From Pseudodesulfovibrio thermohalotolerans (GTDB lineage Bacteria > Desulfobacterota > Desulfovibrionia > Desulfovibrionales > Desulfovibrionaceae), in the NCBI RefSeq assembly GCF_021353295.2, contig NZ_CP120635.1:1096001-1160000 (forward strand): a stretch of DNA of 64,000 nucleotides, written 5' to 3'. Of this stretch, positions 50,862-60,028 are shown in pieces (within the stretch, counting starts at the first letter, position 1; each line of letters begins with the position of its first letter). Both the position numbers and the translations under genes were made by a program. The notes under the pieces were generated by a model. It saw only the letters and a list, made by a program, of their open reading frames with translations, did not search any database and was not told where the DNA came from.

Positions 50862-50913
50862 GCGGGTTTATAAGCCATCGGGGGAGCCCAGGCAAGCCGG
50901 GCCGGGCGCGTCC

Positions 50914-51111
50914 CTAGGACTCGCCGTCTCCGTCGGATGGGTATGGTTCGTGGGTGTAGCGGGCCCAGATTTCGGGGCTCGCGTTCAGTTCCTTGAGAAT
51001 ATCGGTCAGGGCCTTGCCTTCCTGTTTCCAGTACTTGTCGGCGTTGTCCGAGCATTCAAAGGGGATGACCAGGGTGCCGTCCTCGGTCAGAAAGGGTTTG
51101 TTCTCGTCCAT
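50914..51111 (-). CDS. Small acidic hypothetical protein
   Basis: 65 aa, very acidic at both ends, with a central KQEGKALTDILKELNASPEIW helix. Codon use and third-position GC resemble the neighbours, which is why it is kept. No family recognised. It lies between the Maf-type and PAP2 genes on the same strand. A short C-terminal PSDGDGES tail probably is disordered. Confidence 0.5.
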   Translation of the reverse strand: MDENKPFLTEDGTLVIPFECSDNADKYWKQEGKALTDILKELNASPEIWARYTHEPYPSDGDGES

Positions 51112-51209
51112 GGCGGGGGACTATTCCATGGAACCGCCGCAATGACAAGCGCCGGTTGCGGCGGTCGATTCATCCGTGTTCGCGGGAAGTTGGGTGCGCC
51201 ACGCCCGGA

Positions 51210-52979
51210 TCAGGCCACGGCCTGTTCGTTCGGGGGCAGGCAGACCTTGCGGTCGATCTCGCGGACCTTCTTGAGGACGTTTTTGCTGATGCGCTTGAAT
51301 TCGCCCAGGTCCTTGGCTTCGTAGGCGAACTTGGCCCGGGTCAGTCCGGCAAGGTCCACGATCTCGTTGAACAGATACGGAGCGTAGAGCGGGTCCTGTT
51401 TGATGAACAGCTCCATTCGGTTCAGCGCTTCGTGCACGCTCTTCTGGTTCGCCTTGAGGTTCTTGAAGAGCTTGGCGAGGTGCTTTTCCATGTTGTGCAG
51501 GGAGGAGGTCCACATGGGCGAGCGCGGGTCCATTCGCAGGGGCGGCGCGTTGTGTTCACAGGCGCGGAGATCGCCCAGGAACCGTTCCACCGCGCCCGGG
51601 GCCGAGGCCAGAACGCCTTGCGAATAGGCCGTCTCCACGTCCACGACCTTGGTTCCCTCGATGGGAACGCCGCCGCCGTAAAGATTGTAGACCGGGAAAC
51701 CGGATTGTTTGAGGTCGTCCTCCAGTTCGCGTTTGGCGGTCATGTACTGCACCGTGGTCAGGATTTCCTCACCACTCATGTTCCTGGTGGTTTGGTGCCA
51801 GGAGCGCAGGCGCATACTGGTGGTGTGGTTGTGGTGGCCGCCCGAGTGGGACCGGCCGTTGATCCAGGCGTAGTCCTGCCCGGCCAGGAGCAGATGGGAG
51901 ACGCCGCAATAGCGCAGGAAGCGCGACAGGGTGACGGAGACATTGCCGCCAGCGTCCAGGACCAGGTCGCGTTCCTTGAGGACGTAGGTGCCCACGCCGC
52001 CCACGGTCCACAGGGGCAGGGTAGGGCCGGGGTACCGCTTGAGGATCATGGGATCGATTTTCGTGGAATAGATGAGCGGCACGTCCTGGACGAAGTCCGG
52101 GTCCAGCCTCTCGAACACCTTGAGCATGGACCCGTCGTAGTCGATGGCTGCGCACAGGTGCGGCTTGATGCCGAGCGTCTGGAGGGACGGGATGGTTTGC
52201 AGGGCGCAGGTGTAGAGCACATGCCCCATCTTTTCCTTGAGCAGAGGAGCCATGGTTTCCAAGGAAGGCCCTGCGCCGAGGATGACTGCGCCCACGCCCG
52301 CGCCCCGGCCTTCCATGGGCTTGAGGCTGCCGTCGCGCATGGCCTTGGCGAAGTTGTCGATCTCGTTGCGGACCATGACGTCCTGGCGATGGCGCAGGGT
52401 GGACAGCTCCAGGGAGAAATTCTCAAGCTTGTTCTTCAGCCAGGTGGACCAGCGGGCGTATTCCGGCCCGAGCTGGCGGCTGGGGATGTCGCTCTTGAGA
52501 TGGATGCTGCCGTAGACGAATTGCAGATCCAGGTTGCGGACCACTTCGGACAGGAACCGTTCGTCCGGAATCATCACGTGGAGCTTCTTGCGCTCGAAGA
52601 AAGGGCGGTAGTCGGTCTGCCCCAGGCAGGCCAGGAGCATTTCCGGCCGAGGTTCGAGGAGCATGACCTTGTGCGTGTCCGGTGTGTTGGCGAGCACGTG
52701 ATTCACGCCGTACCCCAGGTTGGAGCCGACGACGAAGGTGGCCGAGGTCGTCGCCTTCTCGGGCGTCGTCCAATTGCCGTACAATCCTTGCGGGGGGAGT
52801 GATTCGAGTATTCCCTTGCCGCTTTCCATACGCCAGTCGAGCAGGCCGAATTCGTTGATGAACAGGCTGTTTCGCAGTTTGTCTTCATCGAAGGGACGGG
52901 AGGAAAGCCACTGGAAAATGGGATTTCCGGTGCGTTGCAGGTATTCGATGTTGTCTTTCAGAAACGGGTACGGATTCAT
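51210..52979 (-). CDS. Maf-type (DUF115) motility-accessory glycosyltransferase
   Basis: 589 aa from the ATG at 52979 (AGAGG upstream). Contains the DUF115/MAF_flag10 core: FVVGSNLGYGVNHVL, then VGAVILGAGPSLETMAPLL, LCAAIDYDG, and a central GNVSVTLSRFLRYCGVSHLLLAGQDYAW. Maf proteins add pseudaminic or legionaminic acid to flagellin or otherwise modify glycans. The upstream frame to 53099 has no similarity. No flagellin gene is in the window, so the substrate is inferred only from the family. Confidence 0.88.
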   Translation of the reverse strand: MNPYPFLKDNIEYLQRTGNPIFQWLSSRPFDEDKLRNSLFINEFGLLDWRMESGKGILESLPPQGLYGNWTTPEKATTSATFVVGSNLGYGVNHVLANTPDTHKVMLLEPRPEMLLACLGQTDYRPFFERKKLHVMIPDERFLSEVVRNLDLQFVYGSIHLKSDIPSRQLGPEYARWSTWLKNKLENFSLELSTLRHRQDVMVRNEIDNFAKAMRDGSLKPMEGRGAGVGAVILGAGPSLETMAPLLKEKMGHVLYTCALQTIPSLQTLGIKPHLCAAIDYDGSMLKVFERLDPDFVQDVPLIYSTKIDPMILKRYPGPTLPLWTVGGVGTYVLKERDLVLDAGGNVSVTLSRFLRYCGVSHLLLAGQDYAWINGRSHSGGHHNHTTSMRLRSWHQTTRNMSGEEILTTVQYMTAKRELEDDLKQSGFPVYNLYGGGVPIEGTKVVDVETAYSQGVLASAPGAVERFLGDLRACEHNAPPLRMDPRSPMWTSSLHNMEKHLAKLFKNLKANQKSVHEALNRMELFIKQDPLYAPYLFNEIVDLAGLTRAKFAYEAKDLGEFKRISKNVLKKVREIDRKVCLPPNEQAVA

Positions 52980-53118
52980 GGCACGGCCTCTCATGCTCAA
53001 AAAATGGACGGTGACGAGGAGAAAATGCAGATTGTATGCCAGTTGCGTCATGCTTGTTTTTGACCTAGGGTGCGGACATCGATTTCCAATCCAAACCACA
53101 TGATTTCAGGGCGCTGCG

Positions 53119-55398
53119 ATGAACAAGAACCTGCTCGAACTGATCGGCGACACACCGCTGGTGGAGATACGCCGCCTCAATCCCAATCCGAACGTCAGGA
53201 TTTTGGCCAAGATCGAGAGCCGCAATCCCGGCGGTTCCATCAAGGATCGCGTGGCCGCTGCCATGATCGAGGCGGCGGAGAAGTCGGGCGAGCTGACCGG
53301 CGACAAGATCATTATCGAGGCCACCTCCGGCAATACCGGCGTGGGGCTGGCCATGGTCGCGGCCATCAAGGGCTATCGCATCAAGCTGATAATGCCCGAG
53401 ACGGCGAGCGAAGAGCGCAAGATGATCATGGCCGCCTATGGCGCGGAGCTGGAGTTGACCCCCGGCCATCTGGCCACCGACGGGGCCATCGAGCAGGCCT
53501 ACCGCTATGCCCGCGAGGAGCCGGACAAGTACGTGCTCATGGATCAGTACAACAACCTGGCTTCCATACGGGCGCACTACATGGGCACCGGGCTTGAGAT
53601 CTGGAATCAGACCGGCGGCGCGGTGACGCACTGCGTCATGACGCTTGGCACCTCGGGCACGGCCATGGGTATCGCGAAACGGCTGCACGAGATGGGCGAC
53701 GTCTACGTGGCCGCCGTGGAGCCTTATGCGGGCCACAAGATTCAGGGCCTCAAGAACATGCTCGAATCCTACCCGCCGGGCATCTACGACAAGAACGCGC
53801 TGGATGAGGTTCTGCACGTCGAGGACGAGGTCGCCTTCGAGAACTGCCGCAGGCTGGCGCGCGAGGAGGGCATCTTCGCGGGCATGAGCTCGGGCGCGGC
53901 TCTCGGCGGCGCCTTGCAGTTGGCGGAACGGCTGGACAAGGGGCTCATCGTGGTCATCTTCCCGGACTCGGGCGAGCGATATCTGTCCACCCACCTCTAC
54001 CGTCGGCGGTCCGGCAGCGGGGTGACGATTTTCGACATGGCGTCCAACGCCGACAAGATGCTCAATACCGGCAACGGGCTGGGCGCGTACACCATGGGGC
54101 CGAGCCTGGACAACCCGGACGGCCTGGATTCCTGGCGCAGGCTGGCGTTGCTCGATGTGTTCATCAGGCATCTGGCCGGGCGGGGCGTGGAGGCTGTCGG
54201 CGTGGCCGGGTTGACCGACATGGACGACCGGACCCTTGTCGCCGCCCGCGAGGAGGGCACCGACCGCGCCTCTCTTGCCGAGGCGCGCCGCGAGGCTATT
54301 CTGGAGCGCGGCCGGGCCATGGGGCTGTCGGACTCCCTGAGATTTCCCCTGTCCTCGGCGAGCAACGAGACCGCTTTGAATTTGTGCCGGAAGCTCCTGG
54401 GCAAGGGGCTGGCCTACGAGAAGCTGCGGTCCGTCTATTTCGACGTGTTTCGCGACAAGCGGTACGGCGAGATCGGCACCGTGGACATGGACAAGGTGTC
54501 CGGCGGTCGCACCGTGGACCTGGACGCCTACGTCAAGGACAATCCCCTCGACTTCACGCTGCTCAAGCGGGCCTCGCTCATGGACCTGAAGCGCGGCGAG
54601 GTGCTGGAGACCCAGTGGGGCAACGTGCGTCCGAGTTGGTTTCTGCAACACGCGGCCATGGCCCTGGACGAGGCCGAGCGCACGGATGTGATGATCGGCT
54701 CGGACAAGCACCGCTTTCCGCACTTGGAGAACCTGCGGGCCATCTGGTCCACGGCCGGTCGCGAGGTCCAGGCGTGGATGGCCTGCCAGCAGACTTCGGA
54801 AGGCGAGGGCGAGACCCTGGCGACCGTGGCCGAAAAGCTTGGCGGCTACCGCGCGGCCCGGCTCTGGCTGCTGTCCGTGTCAACCCGCAAGCCGCTGTGC
54901 GCGTCCGACGACAACCTTTCCATGTGGGCGCGCAACTGGCGCCGCATTCAGGAGGGCGCGGCAGCCCTGACGCTCGCTCTCGGCGCGCGTGGCGACACGG
55001 TGCCCAGCGATGTGAATCAGGCGGTATTCGATCTCAAGGCGGCCTTCAAGACGGCCATGGACGACGGCCTCAAGCTCCATACGTTCTGGCCCGCCCTGTT
55101 CAAGTTTGTCAAACAGGTCAATCACTGGACCGCGAGCGACGAGCTTACCGGCGCGGCGGCCGCGATCTGCCTCGACGAGCTTAAGGCCGTCGACGCCATC
55201 CTCGCCATCCTCGACCCCGCCCAGATGCCCGTTCCCCTCTCCGACCTCCCCGTCGAGGTCCAGGGCATGGTCGCCGACCGCCAGAAGGCCCGGGACGCCA
55301 AGGATTTCGCGCTGTCCGACCAGTTGCGCGACAAAGTCGCGGCGGCAGGCTTCCGAGTGGAAGACACCGGCGGCGCGCCGAGGGTGTTCAAGGCATAG
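53119..55398 (+). CDS. Cysteine synthase fused to a catalytically degenerate cysteinyl-tRNA synthetase-like domain
   Basis: 759 aa, where a cysteine synthase has about 310. Residues 1-300 are a CysK/CysM enzyme: NPGGSIKDR with PLP Lys42, EATSGNTGVGLA, GTSGTAMG, and FPDSGERYLS near its end. It should make cysteine from O-acetylserine (or O-phosphoserine) and sulfide. Residues 305-759 follow the whole cysteinyl-tRNA synthetase fold, including GLTDMDD (364-370), NPLDFTLLKR (475-484), RPSWFLQHAAM (504-514), FPHLEN (533-538) and the C-terminal KARDAKDFALSDQLRD (723-738). The active-site residues are lost: the zinc Cys before GP is Met (326), HIGH reads DGLDS, the Cys of WHIEC is replaced, HHEN is HLEN, and no KMSKS is found (EGEGETLATV stands there). 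The second half therefore looks non-catalytic, regulatory or of new function. Confidence 0.9.
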   Translation: MNKNLLELIGDTPLVEIRRLNPNPNVRILAKIESRNPGGSIKDRVAAAMIEAAEKSGELTGDKIIIEATSGNTGVGLAMVAAIKGYRIKLIMPETASEERKMIMAAYGAELELTPGHLATDGAIEQAYRYAREEPDKYVLMDQYNNLASIRAHYMGTGLEIWNQTGGAVTHCVMTLGTSGTAMGIAKRLHEMGDVYVAAVEPYAGHKIQGLKNMLESYPPGIYDKNALDEVLHVEDEVAFENCRRLAREEGIFAGMSSGAALGGALQLAERLDKGLIVVIFPDSGERYLSTHLYRRRSGSGVTIFDMASNADKMLNTGNGLGAYTMGPSLDNPDGLDSWRRLALLDVFIRHLAGRGVEAVGVAGLTDMDDRTLVAAREEGTDRASLAEARREAILERGRAMGLSDSLRFPLSSASNETALNLCRKLLGKGLAYEKLRSVYFDVFRDKRYGEIGTVDMDKVSGGRTVDLDAYVKDNPLDFTLLKRASLMDLKRGEVLETQWGNVRPSWFLQHAAMALDEAERTDVMIGSDKHRFPHLENLRAIWSTAGREVQAWMACQQTSEGEGETLATVAEKLGGYRAARLWLLSVSTRKPLCASDDNLSMWARNWRRIQEGAAALTLALGARGDTVPSDVNQAVFDLKAAFKTAMDDGLKLHTFWPALFKFVKQVNHWTASDELTGAAAAICLDELKAVDAILAILDPAQMPVPLSDLPVEVQGMVADRQKARDAKDFALSDQLRDKVAAAGFRVEDTGGAPRVFKA

Positions 55399-55415
55399 GG
55401 ATTATTTGCGATAGA

Positions 55416-55453
55416 AAAGCAGAGGGCCGTCCGAAAGGGCGGCCCTCTGCTTT
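55416..55453. terminator. Bidirectional terminator between the CysK fusion and the SEC-C gene
   Basis: Perfect 14-bp stem AAAGCAGAGGGCCG (55416-55429) and CGGCCCTCTGCTTT (55440-55453), 10-nt loop, T-runs on both strands. Confidence 0.9.
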
Positions 55454-56110
55454 CTATGAGAATTGACTGTCGACGTTATAATTTTGAATTATAGTTGTAG
55501 CTTTTTTGCGTATTCGTTTTGCATGACATTTTTTGTACTTTAATCCGGAACCGCAAGGACAAGGACTACCAGGACCACAACCATTCTTGACAGAAATTTC
55601 AAGCTCGTTTTTCCACATCAATAGCCAGTCAATAATTTCTGCTTCTTTGCCAGAGAATTCTCTAATTGGTCGAAATGATGTCTCTCCATAATTTGTGATG
55701 TTATAAAACGCGTCGATAATTAATATATAATCATCAACGAGCCTATTATTTGATATATTTTTCCTTATGTTGTTTTCTTGTCTATTCTTGTAAACTTTTT
55801 TGGTGTCAGGTAGAAATAAATTTCATTTTCTCCATCTCTATTAGGCGTGATATCGACATAATCGCCTGTTTCAGATTGCCAAATTGCATGGAATTCAGCT
55901 TCAATAAAAATTTTTGGCATTATCCATATTTTCCATCCATATATTGTACTTCCACCATTTTGTTCAATTTTTTTTTTGAACATTTAAGAAGCATTCATCA
56001 ATGAGGGCATGTTTTTCTTTTTGTATTTTAATAAAAAAAGGCCTCTCAGATGATATTTCGGAACAGAAATTTTTGACTTCCTTAGTTATGCTAGGTGGTA
56101 CTATTTCCAT
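55454..56110 (-). pseudogene. SEC-C motif protein gene with two compensating frameshifts
   Basis: Reading from ATG 56110 (AAGGG 9 bases upstream), MEIVPPSITKEVKNF runs to DECFLNVQKK, where a run of ten A bases (55968-55977) puts the frame out by one. The second part, IEQNGGSTIYGWKIW to DITPNRDGENEI, is in another frame. At about 55813-55823 one T is missing, restoring the first frame for LFLPDTKKVYKNRQENNIR and the C-terminal SEC-C motif CPCGSGLKYKKCH. The joined product would be about 218 aa, the normal size for this uncharacterised family, with no stop left. Base composition is strongly AT-rich against its surroundings, so the gene looks acquired. Real decay, transcriptional slippage on A10, or assembly errors are possible. 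Confidence 0.75.
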
Positions 56111-56277
56111 AATGTGTGCCCTTGAATCTCTGTTTTTTTGATGAAATGATTTTATTTGACTTAATGGAGAAATCACATCGCTTTCTATTGGACATTATGG
56201 GTAGCATATAGTTTGAAAAATATATAGGACTATATGTAGTTGGAAATTTATGAAGCCGAAGGCGCAAAATGGGATGG

Positions 56278-56340
56278 AAGGGTGCGAACCCTTCCCCGCC
56301 GGAGGCGAAGTCATTCGACAATTGCCGCGCAGCGGACTTC
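56278..56340 (+). repeat. Single related copy of the 182-bp repeat's palindromic core
   Basis: GAAGGGTGCGAACCCTTC hairpin, then CCCGCCGGAGGCGAAGTCA and CGACAATTGCCGCGCAGCGG, corresponding to the 60-base palindromic core of the tandem unit at 38694-39146 with several changes. It sits at the edge of the AT-rich island. Confidence 0.6.
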
Positions 56341-56371
56341 AAATCTTGATTTCCTCCTCCTCTCCGCAGTC

Positions 56372-56402
56372 AAAAAAAGAGCCGCCCCATTTGGAACGGC
56401 TC
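56372..56402 (-). terminator. Terminator of msrAB
   Basis: GAGCCG (56379-56384) and CGGCTC (56397-56402) with 12-nt loop, followed on the minus strand by seven T bases. 25 bases after the msrAB stop. Confidence 0.8.
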
Positions 56403-56426
56403 CTTTGCGTTTCGCGAAATGCGTGG

Positions 56427-57563
56427 CTAGTCAAACAGATACAGGAATTCACCATACCCCTCGGCTTCCATTTTATCCTTGGGGATAAAGCGCAGGGCGG
56501 CGGAGTTCATGCAATAGCGTTGGCCCGTGGGCAGCGGACCGTCCGGGAAGACGTGGCCCAGATGGGAGTCGGCGGCCTTGCTGCGCACCTCGGTGCGGGG
56601 CTGGAAAAGACGACGGTCCACCTTTTCCACGAGGTTCTCCGGGACCAGCGGCTTGGTGAAGCTCGGCCAGCCCGTGCCGGAATCGTATTTGTCCGTGCTT
56701 GAGAAGAGCGGCTCGCCACTGACCACATCCACGTAGATGCCGTCCTCGTGGTTGTCCCAGTATTTGTTGTCAAAGGGCGCTTCCGTGCCCTCATGTTGGG
56801 TGACCTGGTACTGGAGGGGCGTCAGGGTCCGCTTGAGCTCGGCGTCGCCGGGCTTGGTGAATGTGTCGTCGGAGGCCGGAGGTTCGGGCGCGGTGCGGCG
56901 GGCCGCCTCGATGACGTCGTCGGCCTCGTCGCCCCAGTGCTCGCTCACGAACCTGTCGCGGCCGGAAAAGCGGCGGTAGGTCTTGTAGCGCACCGGGTTG
57001 AGGCCGGAATATCCCTGGTGGTAGCCTTCGGCCGGATAGAAAGTGGTGAACTCGATGACGGGCGTGACCACGGGGCTGTCAAACCGGCCGGACGCGTCGA
57101 GAGCCTGTTTGGAGGCTTCGGCGATCTCCCTTTGTTCCTCGTTGTGATAGAAGATGGCCGAGGTGTATTGGAACCCCCGGTCGCCGAACGAGCCGCCGTC
57201 GTCGGTGGGGTCGAAATGCCGCCAGTAGTGGTCGAGGACCTGGCTGTAGCTGATCCGCGACGGGTCGAAAGTGACCTGCACCGACTCGCGGTGGCTGGTA
57301 AGACCGCTTGCCACCTGTTCATAGGAAGGGGTGGCCTCCACGCCGCCTGCATAGCCCGAAACGGCCTTTATCACGCCGGGCAATTTCGCCATGTCGGATT
57401 CGATGCACCAGAAGCACCCGCCGGCCAGGGTGGCCGTTTCTTGTTTCAATCTGCCGTTATCAGCCATTTTCACTTCCTCCGATGAAAAGGATGGGGTCGG
57501 TCCGAAGCCGAGTTGCAGGCCCAGGACCCCGATCAGAATTATGAATGCGAACTTGCGCTGCAT
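56427..57563 (-). CDS. msrAB: Exported bifunctional methionine sulfoxide reductase MsrAB
   Basis: 378 aa. Signal peptide ([20 protein letters not shown]). MsrA domain (about residues 42-200) with catalytic GCFWC and later GYHQGYSG; MsrB domain (about 245-375) with catalytic Cys in [10 protein letters not shown]. The MsrB half lacks the two CxxC pairs that bind zinc in many MsrB proteins ([17 protein letters not shown] is present without them), as in zinc-less forms. Repairs both S- and R-methionine sulfoxide in periplasmic proteins during oxidative stress, fitting a strict anaerobe. CGGAGA precedes the ATG. Terminator follows. Confidence 0.95.
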   Translation of the reverse strand: MQRKFAFIILIGVLGLQLGFGPTPSFSSEEVKMADNGRLKQETATLAGGCFWCIESDMAKLPGVIKAVSGYAGGVEATPSYEQVASGLTSHRESVQVTFDPSRISYSQVLDHYWRHFDPTDDGGSFGDRGFQYTSAIFYHNEEQREIAEASKQALDASGRFDSPVVTPVIEFTTFYPAEGYHQGYSGLNPVRYKTYRRFSGRDRFVSEHWGDEADDVIEAARRTAPEPPASDDTFTKPGDAELKRTLTPLQYQVTQHEGTEAPFDNKYWDNHEDGIYVDVVSGEPLFSSTDKYDSGTGWPSFTKPLVPENLVEKVDRRLFQPRTEVRSKAADSHLGHVFPDGPLPTGQRYCMNSAALRFIPKDKMEAEGYGEFLYLFD

Positions 57564-57816
57564 GATTGTCTCCGTAATGGATATTAGTAGCCATTATCGA
57601 AATAGACTAGGTATAATTCCCGGCAAGTCAATGGCGTATGGTGGATGCAATGAGCGGACTGGGCCAATGGGAACCATTATTTTTGCCAGAAAAAGATGGA
57701 TTTTTGGCTTGTTTTGGGGCAGTGGCATTGCTTCGTGGCGACAGGATGTGCATAGTGGGCGTGTCAGGCCGTCGGCCGCGAACGAATTTCGCATTCAATC
57801 ACATTAAGGAGAGACC

Positions 57817-58365
57817 ATGCCTAACCAGAACTACACTCTTTTCAGCGGCGGCGCCCAGGGTGCCGAGAACCAGTTCGGCAAGCTCGCCGAGTATTACGGC
57901 CTGTCCGAAGTGAACTACACCTTTGAAGGCCACCGCATCGAGCGCACCCGCGGCGTGCGCGTTCTGACCGATGAGGAACTGACCCAGAAGGACGTCAGCC
58001 TGACCTACGTTTCCAAGCTCCTGAACCGCAAGTTCACCAACGCCGAGAAGATGCGCAAGGTTCTGCAGACCATCATGTGGCAGGTGGATTCCAGCCAGCA
58101 GATTTTCGTTATCGGAACCATTCTGGATGACGGCACGGTCAAGGGCGGCACCGGCTGGGGAGCCGAGTTCGCCAAGATCTGCAACAAGGAGCTGTACGTT
58201 TTCGATCAGGCCAAGGACGCCTGGTCCAAGTGGGAGCACGGCGCCTGGGTCGAGGCCAAGGCCCCGGTCGTCACCGCCGGTCATTTTACCGGCACCGGCA
58301 CCCGCTTCCTGGAGGAAAACGGCAAGAAGGCCCTTGAGGATCTGTTCTCCCGTTCCTTCAAATAG
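57817..58365 (+). CDS. SLOG/Rossmann-like hypothetical protein
   Basis: 182 aa, soluble. An early TLFSGGAQGAENQFG strand-loop-helix and a later VKGGTGWGAEFAKICNKELYVFDQ resemble the two nucleotide-facing loops of SLOG-superfamily proteins (YpsA, LOG, DprA-like). Between them is a charged helical region and a central VDSSQQIFVIGTILDDG strand. This points to binding a nucleotide-type ligand, but no catalytic role can be assigned. AAGGAGA lies 8 bases before the ATG. It stands alone and is closed by a strong terminator. Confidence 0.7.
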   Translation: MPNQNYTLFSGGAQGAENQFGKLAEYYGLSEVNYTFEGHRIERTRGVRVLTDEELTQKDVSLTYVSKLLNRKFTNAEKMRKVLQTIMWQVDSSQQIFVIGTILDDGTVKGGTGWGAEFAKICNKELYVFDQAKDAWSKWEHGAWVEAKAPVVTAGHFTGTGTRFLEENGKKALEDLFSRSFK

Positions 58366-58384
58366 AGCCTTTCAGACGAACATG

Positions 58385-58419
58385 AAAAAGGCGGCCCGGA
58401 TAGTCCGGGCCGCCTTTTT
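58385..58419. terminator. Strong bidirectional terminator
   Basis: Perfect 16-bp stem AAAAAGGCGGCCCGGA (58385-58400) and TCCGGGCCGCCTTTTT (58404-58419), loop TAG, further T bases after. Serves the SLOG-like gene and, on the other strand, the ior operon ending at 58439. Confidence 0.95.
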
Positions 58420-58438
58420 TTATTGCGTTCGAATCGAA

Positions 58439-60019
58439 TTACATTTCGAGCTTTTTCTTGGCCTTCTTTTTGGACTGCGAGTACTTCTTCACGTCGATGT
58501 TGTACTTCTTCACCTTGTAGTTGACGATCCGATAGGACACGCGCAGGTCGCGGGCGGATTGCAGCATGTTGCCGCCGGTCTTCTTCAGCGAATCGACGAG
58601 CAGCTCCTGCTCGAACTTGGCCACGGCCTCGCCGAAGGAGAGGTTGGTGCCCGTGGCCGAGCTTTCCGCCGACTGAAGGGTGGGCGGCAGGTGGTAGGTG
58701 CGGATGACCTGCTCCTCGCAGAGCAGGACCGCGCGCTCCATGCAGTTCTTCAGCTCGCGCACGTTGCCTGGCCAGTGGTACATGACCAGCAGCTCGATGG
58801 CGGGCGTGGAGATGCGTTTGACCTCCTTGCCGTATTCGTCGGTGAAATCGGCCAGGAAGTGTTCCGCCAGGGGAAGGATGTCCTCCCGCCGCTCCTTGAG
58901 GGGCGGAATGAAGATGGGGAAGACGTTGATGCGGTAGTACAGGTCCTCGCGGAACTGGCCTTTTTCCAGCAACTCCTCCAGCGGCTGGTGGGTGGCACAG
59001 ATGAGGCGCACATCCACTGTGATGGTCTGCTCGCTGCCGACCCGCTGAATCTCCTTTTCCTGGATGGCCCTAAGCACTTTGGCCTGGGCGTCCATGGACA
59101 ACTCGCCTATTTCGTCCAGGAACAACGTGCCCTGGTCGGCAACCTCGAACAGGCCGCGTTTGGTCTGAAAGGCTCCGGTGAAGGCGCCTTTCTGGTGGCC
59201 GAACAGCTCGGACTCGATGAGCTCTGACGGCAGGGCCGCGCAGTTGAGCTTGATGAGCGGCTTGTCCGCGCGCGGGCTGGCCTGATGGATGGCCTCGGCC
59301 AGCAGCTCCTTGCCTGTGCCGGATTCGCCGCGCAGCAGCGCTGTGGCACGGCTCGGGGCCACCTGTGCGGACTGGCGCAATACCAGCCGCATGGCCTTGG
59401 AGGCGGCCACGAAGTCCTTGGGCGGGGTCGCTTCCGCGCCGCCCGCCATAAGTCCCTGGGAGAGCAGGTGGTTCTGGGTGGCCATCTCCTCCTGCAACTG
59501 CGCCACGTGACCGGCGATGATGCCCGCCACCACTTCAAGGAAGTCGCGGTGGGCGGCCATGTCGTCAGCCGGGATGAGGGGCACGTCCACGGACAGCGCG
59601 CCGATGACTTCGGACTCGTCCGAGCGGACGTTGATGACCGGGACGCAGATGAAGCCGAGTTTCCTCAGCTCCTCTTCGCTGCGGCCGAACGCCTTGTTCA
59701 GGAACTCGGGATCATCGGACATGCGAGGCACGCTGATGGACTGCCCGGAATTGAAGACCCGGCCGATGATGCCCCGGCCCGGCGAGTATGTGACGTCGTC
59801 GGACTGCGCGGGGCTGTAGGTCAGCGAGAGCTTCAGATTTTCGGTCTTGGGGTCCATGATGACCATGAACGCCCGGACGTATTCCATGTCCAGGGCCAGA
59901 GTCTTCAGGAGCGAGTTGAGCGCTTCCTCAAGGGTTTGTTCCTGCCTCAAGGATTCCTGAATGGTCTTCAGCGTGTGCAGATAGCCGAGATCGGAGTGGT
60001 CCTGCGTGTAGGTTGCCAT
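58439..60019 (-). CDS. Sigma54-dependent transcriptional activator with GAF domain
   Basis: 526 aa. N-terminal GAF domain (about residues 10-180; GRGIIGRVF, GALSVDVPL) senses a small ligand as in NifA/FhlA-type activators. AAA+ domain: Walker A GESGTGKE, ESELFGHQKGAFTGAF with the sigma54-contact GAFTGA loop, Walker B LFLDEIGEL, arginine finger region FREDLYYRINVF and sensor II WPGNVRELKN. A Fis-type HTH is near 455-500 (TGGNMLQSARDLRVSYRIVNYKVKKY). The tail is very lysine-rich. It lies 9 bases after iorB in the same operon, so it may control its own operon; no receiver domain. Confidence 0.95.
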   Translation of the reverse strand: MATYTQDHSDLGYLHTLKTIQESLRQEQTLEEALNSLLKTLALDMEYVRAFMVIMDPKTENLKLSLTYSPAQSDDVTYSPGRGIIGRVFNSGQSISVPRMSDDPEFLNKAFGRSEEELRKLGFICVPVINVRSDESEVIGALSVDVPLIPADDMAAHRDFLEVVAGIIAGHVAQLQEEMATQNHLLSQGLMAGGAEATPPKDFVAASKAMRLVLRQSAQVAPSRATALLRGESGTGKELLAEAIHQASPRADKPLIKLNCAALPSELIESELFGHQKGAFTGAFQTKRGLFEVADQGTLFLDEIGELSMDAQAKVLRAIQEKEIQRVGSEQTITVDVRLICATHQPLEELLEKGQFREDLYYRINVFPIFIPPLKERREDILPLAEHFLADFTDEYGKEVKRISTPAIELLVMYHWPGNVRELKNCMERAVLLCEEQVIRTYHLPPTLQSAESSATGTNLSFGEAVAKFEQELLVDSLKKTGGNMLQSARDLRVSYRIVNYKVKKYNIDVKKYSQSKKKAKKKLEM

Positions 60020-60028
60020 TTGTATTCT

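Noticed and set aside
58426..58436. GTTCGAATC, like a tRNA T-arm
   Set aside because: It lies between a terminator and a gene end; no acceptor, D or anticodon arms can be built around it.
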